This document shows positions 1 through 14,392 of a stretch of DNA of 64,000 nt, in pieces. How positions within the stretch are numbered: position 1 is the stretch's first letter; each line of letters begins with the position of its first letter. Below the pieces are notes generated by a model. That model was not told where the DNA came from and made no database searches. It saw only the letters and a list, made by a program, of their open reading frames with translations. The DNA comes from Camarhynchus parvulus (Eukaryota > Chordata > Aves > Passeriformes > Thraupidae). Where the stretch lies: contig NC_044586.1 of NCBI RefSeq assembly GCF_901933205.1, positions 17,492,569 to 17,556,568 on the forward strand. Direction: 5' to 3'. Both the position numbers and the translations under genes were made by a program.

Positions 1-3000
1 CCAGGTACAGAGAATCCACTCACCCATCCATGTTTATCAGCCATTCACCAAACAGGAGGGAAGTATTCAGCATAGGGGATGGAAGTTTCCCCCAGCAGAC
101 ACCAAACAACATCTGTGCCAAGACAAATAATCAGTGGAATGGTTGGGAAATGTCATCCCATACTGGTTTTGTCTAGAAGTATAAATTCACATTAAAGAGG
201 AGCCTCAATTGAAATGCCCTGCTATTTTCAGAAAACCCATTTTTGTTTGCAGGTGGCTGATGCTGTCTCTGCCAATCTGCTCTGCTCTTCCCAACAGCTC
301 TCCACTCCTCATATCTCCACTGTGCTGCCCAGACCTGGTGCTGTCCATCAGTTCTCACTACCAGGGGGAGATGCCTCTTGAAAGTCACTATCACAGAGAG
401 AAGAGACAGCCATGAAGCTGAAACATACACGAGAATGGGCAAGCTATACAGAATTTTTCTCAAAGATGCAAAAATATGAAGCTGGGAATAAGTTGCTTGG
501 AAGCTAAGCCTAACCTGAAGTGTGAAGACAAAAAAGGGCCAAATGCCAGTGAGAAAATTTCTTGAAGACTTCCCACAAGTGCCCTTGGACCACTTTGGTC
601 ACAGTCTGGTGCCTCCTCAGGGTCACCTGAAGCTGCAATGATGGTCAGTGTTTTCCCAATGTTGTGTTACAAAATAATCACACAAGATTACCAGCAGCCA
701 TGGGGCATCACACAGCTGTAGAGGCAAAGGGACACAGGCAGGGGACAGAAGTTCACAACAGACACAGGGTAATTGCTGCATTTCAATGAGCTGACCAAAA
801 CAAAGACTCTTTGGTAGAATGAAATTACTGATGTCACAAACAGAGGTAAAATACAATTGGTAGGAAGGAAAGAAGTCCTCTCCAGACAGGATTTTCAGTG
901 GTTTTGAGGTTAAAAGAAAGGGGAAGGCAAAAAAGAGGTTTAAAATTCTAAAAAATCAATGTGTTTGATATACTTACATATTCAGCTGGGAAGACGTTAT
1001 AGCTCTGTGTCCTGGAATTCATCTTTATTGGAAAAAATTAAAAAGGAGCTTTTTACAGCTAAAAGACGGGATCTGAATCAGCAATGCAGTCAGCCACAGA
1101 TGTAAAAAATAGGAAAACAATGGAACATCAGTGTATTTTGGTTTACCTGCCACACCAGCCTGGAGGAAGAGAAGTCTTTGTAGCTTCTTGGCCCCTGGGG
1201 TTTCACAAAGAGTATATTTAATCTTTTTGCCCTAACCTCTAAGATAAAAGAAAATCTACACTGCAGCCTCCAGCTTTCCAGAGCTCCTGATGGAAAAAAA
1301 AAGGCCACTGAGTTTGCCAGTCTTCCCTGGGATTTGCTCCTGAGAGCTTGGAAACTGCAGGGTTTTGTGCCTGGTTTGTACTATACGACAAGGAGCCAAG
1401 CGCAAGGGTCATGCTCTGCAGATGGCGCAAGATGGATGCCAAAAAAACTCTTCATTTTACTGTCCAGGACAGCCACTAAGCTTTTGCTTCCTGGTCAAAC
1501 TTGCAAGGCATCCAACAAGAGCAATTTACCAGCTAGAGGGATGTGTTTTTCCAGTGCAAAATCAGGTCTTAAGTTTGCTTATTCTTCTCACGTAGCACAA
1601 CTGGCAGAAGTAACAGAGTGAGATCAAAAGGAAAAGAAACTACATGAGAAAAGATGAAGTATGAAATAATGCTGGTAACAGACAAGCTGCAATTCATGAT
1701 CAAAGGAATGAATCTGGCCCCAACTATATAAATAAAGAAGTATCTTCCCCCATTTCTGAAAGGAAGAATTCATTGTTTGCCTTCATATCACGCAATCCTT
1801 TCAAGTGCAGATATACTTAGGTAGCTGAAAGGAAAAAAAAAGTAACAGAGCACCTCAGATTTTGTCTATTTTGCTTTATTCATCATGAAAGAGGGTTTTC
1901 CTGGGACCTCACTGCTTTCCCATTCATGTTATGTATAATCCACAAAATAAATAATCAAACCCCAGAGCATTTTCCATTCCACCTAAACAAGGTAAGTGTC
2001 AAAACAAGGTCTCCTGACCATTACCAGCTCAAAGCAGAGTCCTTAGCAGACAGATCAGCACTGCATGCCCCACATATTTCACCTCCACAGTCACAAAGTG
2101 GATTTGTGAGACAGGTGTGTCCCGCCACCATCTCCCAGGGAAGGCAGAACCCACCCCATGGGGCTTCCTGGTTCCTTGAATTCAGCTGGAGCAAGAGGCT
2201 CAGAGGGGGTTTGATAAGGAGGTGGTGGAAGCACATGGAAAGAAATGGTTTTCCACCCATACAAACTCACCTCAAAGCCTGAGAAAGGAAAAGGGCCTCA
2301 AGCCTCTCACCCCCTGACACATGATCAGCTCTGCATTGAGAAAGCTGCCTCCAGGTCTGCTGCTTATGCTCAGGTGAGAAAAAGAGATCCCCCCACTGGA
2401 GTCCTGCAGCACCTCCACTTAAGAATGGACTTTTGGGCTCCAGGGAAAAGGAAATCTTTTCACTACTTGAAAAAAAAAAAAAAGTGTTATTTTACTATTC
2501 AGACAAAGGCAAATCAAAAGGAATACCTAGAAATTTTCACTTCAACTTTCAAAGTCTCGAACATCATTTACCCTTTTACCTACCATCTTATTTATTAAGG
2601 CCACGCAACACTGTGGAGACTCCCACACCAAAGACCAGGAAGCAGCAGAGTTTCTGTGACACATGCTGATTTTCCCCCTCTCCCTCTACCCCATGCCAGA
2701 AATGGGTCCAGGCCCAACTCCCAACTTCAGGAGCGGTTCATGCCAGAAGCAGCGCCGGCATCGCCTTCCTCAGTACGTGCAGATGTCTTGTGCAGAGTCA
2801 GAAGAATGTTACAGCATTTCCTGCTGAAATGGATGGCCTCCCAGCACACCTGAGCAGGGAGATTTTGCACAGAGAAGTGCATCAGCCTGATATCAGCAAT
2901 GACTAATGGGCACTCTGCAAAGCTGAGCATTCAAAGCCTTTGTGTTCCCATGAGAAGGACCAATCTTTGCAAGACCTGGGCTCATACTTTTGTTGTACCA

Positions 3001-6000
3001 ACAACCCAATGTGCAGAAAACTTTCAAAATCCATAAAAATAGGTGGAAGATTTTAGATTCTATTTTGGTTTTCGGAGTCAGCTTTGAAATAAACAGAATG
3101 TCCTTGTGCAACAGAAATTTCCATGTAATTTTATGGTTGCATGCCAAGAGTTTTTGGTGTGATTGTTCCTGAACAGAAGGTGAATGTTAGGAAGCACACT
3201 AAAGGGAAATGTAGCAGAACAATTGGAATTAGCTCCTCTGTTCCTACTGACAATGGCCAAGGCATCACCACAGAAACCTGAACTTCTTGATGCTGCACTT
3301 CCAGAGAGAAAACAGCCCCTCTGACAATCTCTGCTGTGCTACCAGATCAAACACTTCATTTTAGCTCTTCTTCCCTCATATATTATCTCTTACCCATTTA
3401 AATAAACCACTCTGAGGCATCTGCTAGTTTTTGAGGTTGTACTTGACTTCAGGGGAGCTCCCACCTCCATACAAGCCCCTTGCTAATTACTGTCACATCA
3501 ATCATTGCAGCATAAATTTGGACTGGATATGTTTTCATAAGTGCTTCCTTTATGCACATTGGTCCTGATTATTACATTATTGTACCTGACAAATAATTGC
3601 CAAGCAAGAAATGACTCCTGATACCCAGGCTGATGGTTCTGCTCGGGTTTGGGGTTTGTTTCCTATGGCAGACTGCAGTTACTGCTGTAGGATAATATTT
3701 TAAAAAATCATTTCATACTTGATAGGATTGAAGAGAAAATACTATTCAAGCTCAAGCAGAGAGAAGACATTGTGAGATGGGACAGGGTTTATGCTGGAGA
3801 AAGGACAATATGGAGGCAGAAGGTGGGAGATGGAATAAAGAAAAAATAGAGCCCCCATTTTTCCCCTTTCTGTGTGCTGAAATACAAGACACTCATTTTT
3901 CCTTTAACAAAAATGTTTGTACTTCACAGCATGTCCTTCTACTAATGAATGTTTTTAAACTAAACATCCTGATTTATTGAAAAGGTTTTTGTTCTTATCT
4001 AGGTTTTTTGTTGTCAATCTGTTTTTCTTTAAAACAAAAAATACCACCAAAAATAGGTATCTAGAGAAAGAAGTCCCTCAGTGCTTGATTATTGAGGCCC
4101 TTCTGTTAGAACAACACTTGCACACTTCAATAATTCCCTCCCAATTCGTGTAAAATATTGATAAGAGACATTATTTTAAAAGATTATCCTAGACACAACT
4201 TTCTTTGTTTCATTCAACACAAGTTTAATGTGCTTTCTCTAAGAAGCAGCAAAAGAGAATTATTTTTATTCATGGTCTTGTCTCTTTACCTGTTCCTATT
4301 AAAAGTCCATGAGTGTCAATGTTGGAGCCACTGGTTTTAAGAAAAAAACAGAAAAGCAAATAAAGCTTGACAGAAACCAAAAACAAAAACTGAGCCACTT
4401 TCTATTGCTGACAGCAATCTGAGCAGAGCTGCAGCCCCCACCCAGCAGCCAATTTGACCTGTGCAACAAACGCTGAGGGACCCGAGACACTTATCCTTCT
4501 GAAATGCCACACTTCCCCTTAACCGGGGATTTGACAGCATTATAGCATTTATAATTCCTCAGTTTTACATCTGCCTGCTGCTCTAAGACTTTGGAGATAC
4601 AAGATTATAATACAAGATTATAATCCTTGTTGCAAAACTAAACTCTTTGGAACTTCCTGCACCAAAATAGTCTGACCTCAATTAGTAATTCATTTGCTCA
4701 ATGAAGGAACAATATTTGCTTACAGTGTGAGTTTGGGGGCTGATTTTTATGGCCTGGAATGTCTAAAGAAGTATACATAAAATTGCAAAATGTAAGGCAT
4801 ATCCTGGCAGGTTAATTTTAGGAAACTAGATTATCAAGTTTTAACATTAAATCTAAATCTGGAGCAGTACAGGATTAAGCAGAGACACAAAAATGTCACC
4901 ATTTTAAAATTTATTAAATATTTGCCCTTTAAAGTAAAATTGTACTTTTGTAATCTCTCCATTCAAAGAGTTTGGAGAAATATTCATGCATACAGTCTGA
5001 CAGCTGAATCACTTCCTTTTGCTGTGTGTCCCATTTGCTTTTTCTGTATTATTCACTACCACAGAGACACGGTGATTTACCATTAATTTAATTTACATAT
5101 ATTAAATGTGCTCGAAGTATTTGCACAGCTTGACTAGAACTATGGGACCAGCTTTCCAAATTCAAATAAAATTTCCAAATTCATGACAAAGCCCACAGGA
5201 TGCAGTCATTTTGCTAAGCTGGCTGTCGAATAGAGTCACTTCTTAACTCCTCAAATTTAACTATTCATGGAGAGTTAATTACTTCTGTTCTGCATATCAG
5301 CAACAGCTGACAAACCTTATGCATTAGCATATTTTTCCTTTGTCAGACCCTTGCTCTGCATCTGTGTCTGCCTCAAAGCTTTTCAGAAAGTTTCTGTGTT
5401 GATCAGTAGAGTTTTCCTTTTGAAAATCATACAATTGGATGATTATAAAAAAAAGATCATCATGTTTTGAGAGCAGAGAGAATCTGGACTTTCACAGTCA
5501 CCTTTTTGTTCCTTGCAAAAATCCTCAGTGTAGGTCTAGATCTGTAATGCTGAGTATTCCAGATCCCATTCCTTGTCTCCTGGTACCACTGGGGTAGGTG
5601 GTAGAGCTGGGAAAGAGGGAGGGATGGGGAGAAGGGGTTTCTAAGGTTTTATTTTACTTCTCATTATTCTGCTCTGAGTGTGTCAGTGTAATAAATTCAA
5701 TTAACATCTCTACTTCAAGCCTGTTTTGCCTGTGACAGTATTTGATGAGAGATCTTTCTCCAGTCCTTAACTCATGAGCCCTTGGCTGTATTTCCTTTCC
5801 CCTGCCCAGCTGTGGAGGGCAGTGAGAGAGGGGCTTTGGTGGGCACTGGAATGCAGCCACGGCTAACCCACCACACCACAAAAGCACCCCCAGTGCCTGG
5901 CAGCCAACAGCCAGCTTTAGTGGAAGGTTAAAGCCACCAATCTATAAGGAATGGTTGTGAAGGAGATTAGGGGATCTCAAGAACATTGCCAGGGTCCTGA

Positions 6001-6087
6001 GCGTCTATAATAGTAGGAACATGTTTTATTTAATGCACAGAACAACCTAAACTAGCCACACTCCATTTTAGTACAGAAAGCCAGAAG
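1..6087. other. Gene-poor, AT-rich DNA; nothing recognised
   Basis: Only short frames with no family resemblance. An A-run lies at about 2471-2482. No LTR or CR1 piece was recognised. Confidence 0.6.
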
Positions 6088-6093
6088 GGAATT

Positions 6094-6848
6094 TGTTGTG
6101 GTGCGTGTGCTGTTTGGTCGAGGGTTCACGGGTTTCCTTAGTTCAATGTTAAATGTTAAATGTTTCATACGTTTTTAGCTTATTTTATATTAAGTGCTAT
6201 ATGCCTAAGATGGCACCTGTCCCAGGCCCCCCTCCCCCATTTCTTCCCTCAGCCACCCCTGTCAGTCTTTTAGTTGCTTAGTTACTCCCTCCTTTTTGTT
6301 GCGATTTTTATATCCATCTTTTTAAACCCTCCTTAGTTTCCTTGGTTACCCTCTGACCCCTCCTATGTTGCTTTGCCAACCCCCCTGCCCGTCACCTCCT
6401 GCCCGCTCCCCTAGCCCCAGAATCTTCCATCTGGGGCCGAGGGTGATTGGGCAACCCCCCAAGTCGTCGCCCCCCCATGCTCTGCCATGATTTGTTATTA
6501 TGTTTTGTCTATTAGGTTATAATGTTCTGTTATTGGTCTGGGGGGCGAGCTTATTCCTCCCCCTGGCCACCCTTTATAAGTTGCTTCAGTTTCCCCCTTC
6601 TGGGCAGATCCCCGCAGCTTTCCTACGTGTCTGTACCACTCACCTTCCCCCTCATTAAACCCCCCGCTGCCGAGACCTGCCTGCCTCCCGTCCATCATTA
6701 CGTGACTCTCATCAGCTGGTGCCAGAAGGCGTCACTTCAGTCCGGACTGAGGCAGCCTATCCCCTTACGCCGGGAAGGGCTCAGTCCGCATCTGACTGCT
6801 GCTGGTGTGCGCGTGGCGCTGGCCGGGCTTTCTCTTCGCGCAGACCCA
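6094..6848 (+). mobile_element. Solo LTR, class II ERV family
   Basis: It starts TGTTGTGGTGCG. It has GTGATTGG near 6444, a TATA box TTTATAAG at 6573-6580 and an ATTAAA poly(A) signal at 6654-6659, and ends ...GACCCA. The flanks GGAATT (6088-6093) and GGAACT (6849-6854) fit a 6-bp target duplication with one later substitution. No internal retroviral sequence is present. By similarity the 3' boundary could be up to about 20 bp further. Confidence 0.8.
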
Positions 6849-6854
6849 GGAACT

Positions 6855-9800
6855 GGTGTAGTTTTTGCCAGTCTCACCTGAGGAAACTGGTTTTGGTCTC
6901 CAAATGAAGTGATGTCTTTCACTCTGAGTCTGTGTGACTAGGACACACAAGCACCACTATCTCCTGGGTTAAGTTATATCCCAAAGAAAACTTAATTCCT
7001 TTTTAGTTTCAGCAAGCAACCAGCTGGAGCGTAAGGCACGCATTAGTACATTAATATGATGCAAACAGCAAACCAGTCTGCTTCTGCAGCCCCTTTAAAA
7101 TACTTACCCATGATACATGGGTAATACATGATACTGAATGCATGAGCCACAAGTTCTATTTTCTATTTACATGGATTATTCTGTTGTGTTATAAAATCCA
7201 TTCTGTAAATTTATGAAGTTCTATCATAGATTTCAAGTCCTTTTCCTCAGCAATTTGCAGGGCTGTGTGCTGTGTCCCCCAGCTCCCTTGAACTTCATGT
7301 TTGAGATGGCTGGAAACTTCTGCCCTGCAAATTGGTGGTGTATGAATCGAAGCAGTTCATTCTGGGCCAGTCCCCCTTCAATTGTTACTTTTTAAATTCA
7401 GCAGCCTGTAGTAATCTCAAAATTCCAGATGGGTGGTGGCCAGCCTCTTTCACCTCTGCCAGTAGAGAAAACTGGAACAAGCAGCAGAATCCCAAGTACA
7501 GCCACTCCCAAAACTAAAACACATCAAAACCACTTGGTCAGGGGGATTAAAACAAAGTGGTAAAAGTACCATAAGAGGCAAGCATATCTATAAAACTGTG
7601 TATGACTCATTGACTGACTACTGCAAATAGCAGAAATTTAACCAATAGCGTACTAAGGAGCCAAAAGCCTTAAAAGTCAGTTGTAAATGTTAAAAAAAAA
7701 AGGTGAATTTTGAAATTCCTATAATAACCCCAGAAACTGAAATATCCCTGTGTTGTCAACACAGTTTCCAGCAGAAATTTAAAATAAAGCCCCATACTAG
7801 CTACTATGAAGAATATTAACTCTATCCCAGAAAAAAACCAGCACAGTCCTAAAGAGGAAAGCCAACATTTTTCTGTTCCCTGTATCTTTTTCAGTAGAAT
7901 CAACTACATCAACCTCTGGTGAACCGATACGCTCAGATGCACCATCCTGTCATCTTTTTTAAATGAAACAATTCATAAAGCAAGCAAGAAACTGTCCTCT
8001 GTTGTGCTGTGTAGGTATCAGAGAGGTTCAGTAAATTCCAAACATCCTCTTATGGCTGGCTTAGGAAGCAAACCTTTGGGGCTTTGACTTTTCCCAGAGG
8101 AAGGCCTGCAAAGGCAGGGACACACAGCTGGTTGTGCACTGCTCCTCCCATGGTATAGAAGCTTGGCAAGGGGACACAAGCTCCTAACTCATTTTAGGAA
8201 GAGGGTATGCATGTGAAAAGGGAATAATGGCGTATATTAAAAGGAAACCGTGAGGGTGAGTAGGAAAGGCACAAGAGCTGGCAGACAAGCACCAAGAGGA
8301 TTTGCTAATTAGCCATCAGCTGCTGCCAAGGTGAGTGGTGGGGGAAGCACAGCACCTCTGAGTTGTCACCATCGCCTCAGCAGAGCTCACTTCTCCCAAA
8401 ATTATTCTCTTCATCTCCCCTCCATCAAAAGAGTCCTGAGGGACTGCAAAGCACAAATCTTGGCAGCCAGGCAAGCCTGCCACTGAAGCACTGACAGCTC
8501 AGAGATGACATCTCCATGCAAGCCTGGGAGACTTGCATTCCAGCATGAAGTTGAGCTCGATTTTTGGTTGCCTACATAGGCAGCATCCTTCAGTCAAGCC
8601 AGCCTGAAGCCAGGCAGATCTTCTCCTTCACTAAGGCTTTCTCTCTATTCAAGCTTTTTTTCTTTTCCTCATGTCAACCTGGATATGCAGGAGAAACTAC
8701 AAATGAGAAATCTGTTTATAACTGTGTTAATAAAAATTACTGTGTCACATGTCATCTGTGTTTGTCTACTGAAAGCAAACGTGGAAGAATTAAACTGATG
8801 TTCTGTAAAGCTAGTTTATGCTAAATAATACTCCATGGTAAAGGTTTTACTTAAAAAGTGATTGGAAAATCTAGTGCTAAAGTAGTTGACCAAGTTTTGC
8901 GTGAGCACCAGTTAAAAATTAGGAAATGAATATATGATTTCAAATATATTTACAAAAGTCTTTCGTCTGTACTTTATCTCATACTTGGGATGAAGAGCAC
9001 TCTTGAAAATTGAAATTACTGTCTACTAAAAGCATTAGTATCAGAGAATTTTATCTAAGCATTTTTTTAGGTCAGAGTTATCATTTTTTAAAAGCAAAAT
9101 AGATCTAATTTCCCTTCTACAAAGCCCAATCCCTGCCTGATTTGCAGTCCAGATTTTGCAGCATTGTGCTAATTCATGAGAAGAATAGAGATAAAACCAC
9201 TAGAAACAAAAGGAAAACCAGTTTTCTTTCACTATGTTAGGAGCAGGAAAGACAAGGAATTAACAGGAGAAATAGGAGGCAGAGAGAAGAACAAACATTT
9301 CCCCTGACTCCCTGCTTTTCAATGCCTATGAACAGCCCCTCCTGTCTATCCAAAAACACTGCAGAGAGACTCCTGGGTCCCACAGGACATCAGCTGTGCA
9401 AAGATGGGGCATGAACACAAAGTGAGTGACTGTCTTTGTGTCTTCATGGACTCAAACAGCCTCCATGCCCACTCCACTTCCCAGGCTGCAGGGCTGCCTC
9501 CTAGGCCCCTAGAGCACAGCTCTGGCCTTTCTGGCAACTCTCTTCTTCACCTGCTCTCTCCCCTAAATTCAGGCAGGAACTTACAGCAGACCCTCCTGGA
9601 TAGCCACTCAATCCCTTTCAGGAAGAGAAAATCCATTTAAAATCCATTGATCACCACCACCTGCAGGAGAGGATTGCCAGTGGGTTTTTTTTAACAAAAT
9701 AATGGCTCAGTTTCCCACTGAGTGGTATTATTCTTCTGTCTCCAGGGAATGTGTGCACAAAACAAAAAGCACCCCAATTTCACTCTACAATTTCCATTTC
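6855..9800. other. No gene or repeat recognised
   Basis: Short random frames only; unique-looking sequence between the 6.1 kb LTR and the minisatellite. Confidence 0.6.
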
Positions 9801-10207
9801 ATTTATGATGCCATCCCCCCTCTTACTTCTGTGATGAGACTTCTTCCTTCCTCAGTGACTCCAGAATTGCTACTGCTTCTATGATGCCAGACTCTTTTCC
9901 TCCTCTATGGTGCCACACTCCCTTGAACATCCAGGATGGCAGAAACCCTCTTACCTCTGTGGGGACAGAATCCTTTCTCCCTTCATCAACAATGCCAGAC
10001 TGCCTCCATCCTCTTTGATTACCTCCATCCTCTATGAAGCCAGATTCCATCTTTCCTCTGTGATGTGAGATTGCCTCAAAGCTCTGTGATTCCAGACTCC
10101 TTTCTTCTGCTATGGTGCCACATTCTCTCCATCATTTGTGATGGCAGAAGTCCCTCCTTTTTGATACCAGATTACCTCCACCCTCTGTAATATCAGACTC
10201 TATCTAT
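9801..10207. repeat. Degenerate minisatellite, unit about 26 bp, about 16 copies
   Basis: Units resemble TCTGTGATGCCAGACTCCCT plus a CCATCC-like end, for example at 9868, 9894, 10030, 10057, 10083 and 10108. Units vary by indels and substitutions, so the array is old. Frames over it on the minus strand are by-products. Confidence 0.75.
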
Positions 10208-12777
10208 TTCCAAAACCATTAGAAAGGTAAATGTTGTTTATCCTCATTCAGAAGGTTTGGCTAAAGCTGAGGATTAAGTTTAGCTAAATAATATCCCCTG
10301 GGTAAGTGCTTGTGGACGTGCAGAGAACCAGGAAAGAGTGATATAGGAGCATTGTGTTCCCAGGGAAGGGGCAAAATTACTTCATTAGTTTCTCTCTGTT
10401 TGTAACTCCTGTAATTATCTTGTAACAAAAATAACATCCAGGATGTCTGAGTCAATGACAGCCATGTTCAACCACAGCTTTCTCAGATCAGTTTTGTCAT
10501 GTAAAATATTTATCAGGCATATTTTGTCCTATTCTTCCCCATCTGTCTGGTGACATAAAAAAGATCACCAATGTGCAAGTTAAATGCAGATCCAGTGACA
10601 TCAATTAGATTGAGAACTTTATTCACAAGCAAATATGACGTTGGTGGGTACAAAAATAAATCCGCTGGAGATCTGAGCACTGACTCTCAGGTAGTTATTG
10701 CACAGCTAAGCACCACTTCATAAGCTCTTCTGCTCCCCATAACCCCACTCAACAGTACTGGCACCAGGACTGGAGGCTGAGTCTGAGTATCCAAACAGCA
10801 TTAAAAGTGTCCCTGCAGAGCCCTTGGCACAGGGACTGTTGGGAGCAAAGCGTGACAACAACATGTTTCCCAGGACAGGGAAGAAGCTGGGACAGCACCT
10901 TCACAGCTTCAAAGTTAGAACAGCCTGCAGGTGTTGTCTGGTGGGCAGCACTAAATGGTCCATGGGGTCCAAGAATTAACTTCCTCAGCTTTGCTTCTTA
11001 AGCCTTCAAGTTCAACCATGCCTTGTGAACATCAACAAAAGACTTTTGCCTTGTTTTCAACACAAGAACTTCCTTGTGGTAGCGTCTGGATTTTATCACA
11101 GCACTACACCTTGCCACCTTGGATCATACAGCTCTTCAGACTTCACCCCTGGGCCAAGTGTTTCACTCAGGGAGGCCCTGCCAGAGCATTTCTGTGCTGG
11201 GCAGCAGCATGTTTTTTTAGCATTTGTCCAGTGAAACTGGAGAAAACTTTTTTCTGTCAGGATGACACAGCTATTCTGTGTGACTTAGCATTAGTCTGTT
11301 GCTCAATGTCAAAGCAACAAATGGCAGTGTCACTCCTGAGAGCCACAGCCAAGCTTAATCTATTTTGTCACTCCCCTAACCCTTCCCAAGCACTGTGGGT
11401 TTGTGATTTATACTTTTATCCTTCCTTTAGGTGTCCCAATAGACAGTTCCTTTTCTTTCCTCGTAGGGCTGTCTCTTCTCAGCAGCCCCAGCCTTTGTGT
11501 AAGTTCTGTTTACTGTAGGGAGCAGCTACTCCATTCCCTTTCCTTTCTCCTGTCTTGGCTCTCCAGGTGGTGACATCTCCTGCACCTTATTTTGGTCACT
11601 AGACAAGTAGGTAAACTTTCCTGCAGAAATATTTCTTTTCCAGTGAAAGCAAGTATTCTTCTACTTGAATGTGCTGGATGTACTTAGTTTCTTTTTAAAG
11701 ATACACTTTAGCACAACCTTTGTTGAAGAAAGGAAAGAGATCAATAAATAAAATGAATAAATCATAGAGGCATCTTTTCCACAGTCAAAGGGATGAGGGG
11801 GAAAGGGTACCAAGGAAGTCACAGGGTTATTTGTGCACTTCTAAAACATTCCAGAAACAGGCACCAACACTGGGGAACACTGTATTGTAGGATGCAGAGG
11901 TCAGGAACATTGCTCAAAGGCTCAGCCCCTGGCCTCATAGGAGTATATTGAAATATTAATATCTTAGAATAAAGAAAGGCCAACCAAGAAAACTCCTGTT
12001 CATTCCAGTTGCTGGGAAAACTGCACATGTTAAAATATGGTCCAAGAAGACACAGAACATAACTATTAGGAGGTAGAAAACCTAGAGCTTTGCTTCTCAA
12101 ATAAGATCTTTTAGCCAACTGGAACACATCAGCATCATACAACTAATTATTGTTGTGGGAATAGCAGTGTAAAGCATTAATTTGGAAATGACTCAGCATG
12201 ACCATGCATAAAGGATGAATGAATCTCTCCTACAGAGTCTCTGGCTATAAGTCCAGTCACAAGTGTGAGAAGCAAAGCAGTATGGCTAACACTGAGATAC
12301 AAATTTAAGCTGTATTTGAAGCTGACAAATTTAGTGTCAGTTAAAGAGGCGAAGGCATTTAGGAATGAAAAATAAAGTCAACTGAAAATGACAGAAGATC
12401 ACTTGGACGAAATTAACTTGTACACAGGGGCTGAAATTAGAAAGCAGGGAGCAAGACCATGCAGGCAGAGGTGCTGTCAAAGATTTAGTCAGGCACAGGC
12501 AGAAAATAGCAGCTTTCACAATGAAGAGATACTGGCTGTGATCTGGAGAACAAATGGGTCCACTATTTACCTATGTAAGAGGACCAATGTGAGGCAAAAA
12601 CATTACTCTCAGAGTCATATTTTACCATTTTTCTACAATTCTTTTGAATCTGATGGACAAGTCTTCAGAGCAGGGACTAGATCCTTCCAACACCTACCAA
12701 AGGAAGAGAAGTGGATTTTGAAGTTGCAGAACAGACCCTTTCCCCACATAACTTGTGCAAAGCTTACTGCAAAGACA
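10208..12777. other. No supported gene
   Basis: Holds a 187-codon plus frame (10955-11518), but it has no recognisable domain, a Cys/Ser/Phe-rich random composition and competing frames on top of it. Not accepted as a gene. Confidence 0.55.
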
Positions 12778-13945
12778 CCAGCAAACCTGGTTTCCTTTTA
12801 CAACCTGGTTGATCAAGGGAAGCTGGTTGATGTAACCCTTTTGGACCTCAGCAAAGCTTTCAGTACTGCCTCTCCCAGGATCCTTCTGGACAAACTTTCC
12901 AGCCCACAGCTGGATAAACACATCCTGTGATGGGTGAGCAGCTGGCCCAGGGGTCAAGCACACAGGGTGACAGTGCCTGGCGTGACACCGGGCTGGCAGC
13001 AGTCACTGGTGCGGTCCCACAGGGCTCCATCATCAGCCCTGTGTTCTTAAACATCCTCATTAATGATTTGAAGGAATATTAAGTAATTTTGCCAATGACA
13101 CCAAACTGGGAGGAGTTGTTGACTCCCTCGAGGGCAGAGAGGCCCTGCAGAGAGCCCTGGACCAACGATGGGGCTGGGCAGTTCCCACTCTGTGAGGTTC
13201 CAAGGGGATTCTGCCCCTGGGATGGGGCACCCCTGGCTGTACGGACAGACTGGGAATGAGAGGCTGCAGAGCAGCTGCAGGAAGGGACCTGGGGGTTCCA
13301 GGCTGTGGCCAACCGGACATGGGCCAGCAGTGGCCCGGTGCCAGTGGGGACAGCCCTGTCCTGGAGCACCAGGCCCAGCATGGCCAGCCAGGCCAGGGAG
13401 GGGACTGTCCTGCTCTGGGCTGGGCTGGGGCAGCCTCACCTCCAGTCCTGGGGCAGTTTTGGGTGCCACAACATAAAAATCATAAAAAGCACATTAAGCT
13501 GTTGGAGAGTATCCAAAGAAGGCTACAAGGATGGGGCAGGGTCTGGAGGGCAGTCTTTAGAGGAGTGGCTGAGGGCACTTGGTCTGTTCAGCTGGAGAAG
13601 AGACGAATGAGGCCAGAGCTCACTGTGCTCTTCAACACCCTTGTGAGGGAAAGCATTGATCTCTTCACCCTCCTGACCAGGGACAGGACCCAAGGAAATG
13701 GCTGGAGCAGTGTCAGGGAAGGGATAGGTTGGTGTTTAGGAAATTTTCTCCCCTGAGAGGGTGGTGGGGCACTGACAGGCTCTCCAGGAATGGTCATGCC
13801 CCCAAGGCTGCCAGAGCTCCAGGAGTGTTTGGACAACACTCTCAGGCACAGGGTGGGATTGTTGGGCTGTCCTGGGCAGGGCCAGGATTTGAACTTGATG
13901 ATCCTGGCAGGTGCCTTTCAACTCAGCATATTCTATTATTCAATT
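12778..13945 (+). mobile_element. CR1 LINE fragment: decayed reverse transcriptase end plus 3' UTR
   Basis: The frame at 12783-12927 translates to a reverse transcriptase stretch (VSFYNLVDQGKLVDVTLLDL, then SKAF and LDKLSS) followed by a stop. Similar RT residues continue in shifted frames to about 13110 (the SPVFLNILINDLKEY-like and TKLGG regions). The rest is the CR1 3' UTR, ending CAGCATATTCTATTATTC. Stops and frameshifts make it inactive. Confidence 0.85.
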
Positions 13946-14295
13946 AAATTTGGCCCATAATACTAGATGATGAAGATTTTTCTCTTTTGCAGACATGTAA
14001 GTGACCTTGGAAATTTGTTTATGCTCACCCAGTTTTTTTCCCTTGTATGTTCTGTATTTGAATAAATTACTCCCTTCAGTGACTATCTCACACAGTGCAT
14101 TTTCCAGCAACACAGGCCAGCAAATGCTTTGATCCCTTCCAATCATGGAAACCAGGCAGGGGTGGAACAGAACCCCTTGGACTGCACAGCTGCAGCACAT
14201 CCCAGGATAACATAAAAATGAAGATGGTTACAAATAAGGAACTGGCCTCCTTTGCCCAAGCAGGATTCAATCATGGAGTGGTTAAATTTAACCAT

Positions 14296-14392
14296 GGTTA
14301 CCTCCTTCCAACCCCCTGACATGGGCAGGGGTACCTTCCACTATCCCAGGTTGCTCCAAGCCCTGTCCAGCCTAGCCTTGAACAGTTCTATA
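14296..14392 (-). mobile_element. CR1 3'-end fragment
   Basis: The reverse complement reads GGCTTGGAGCAACCTGGGAT, then AGTGGAAGGTACCCCTGCCC and GGGGGTTGGAAGG, the characteristic CR1 3' UTR segment. Confidence 0.75.

Noticed and set aside
10955..11518. 187-codon plus-strand open frame
   Set aside because: No recognisable domain, no splice or start context, and composition like translated non-coding DNA.
12388..12930. 180-codon frame with a reverse-transcriptase-like C-terminus
   Set aside because: Only the end (from about 12783) is real CR1 reverse transcriptase; the front part is unrelated read-through.
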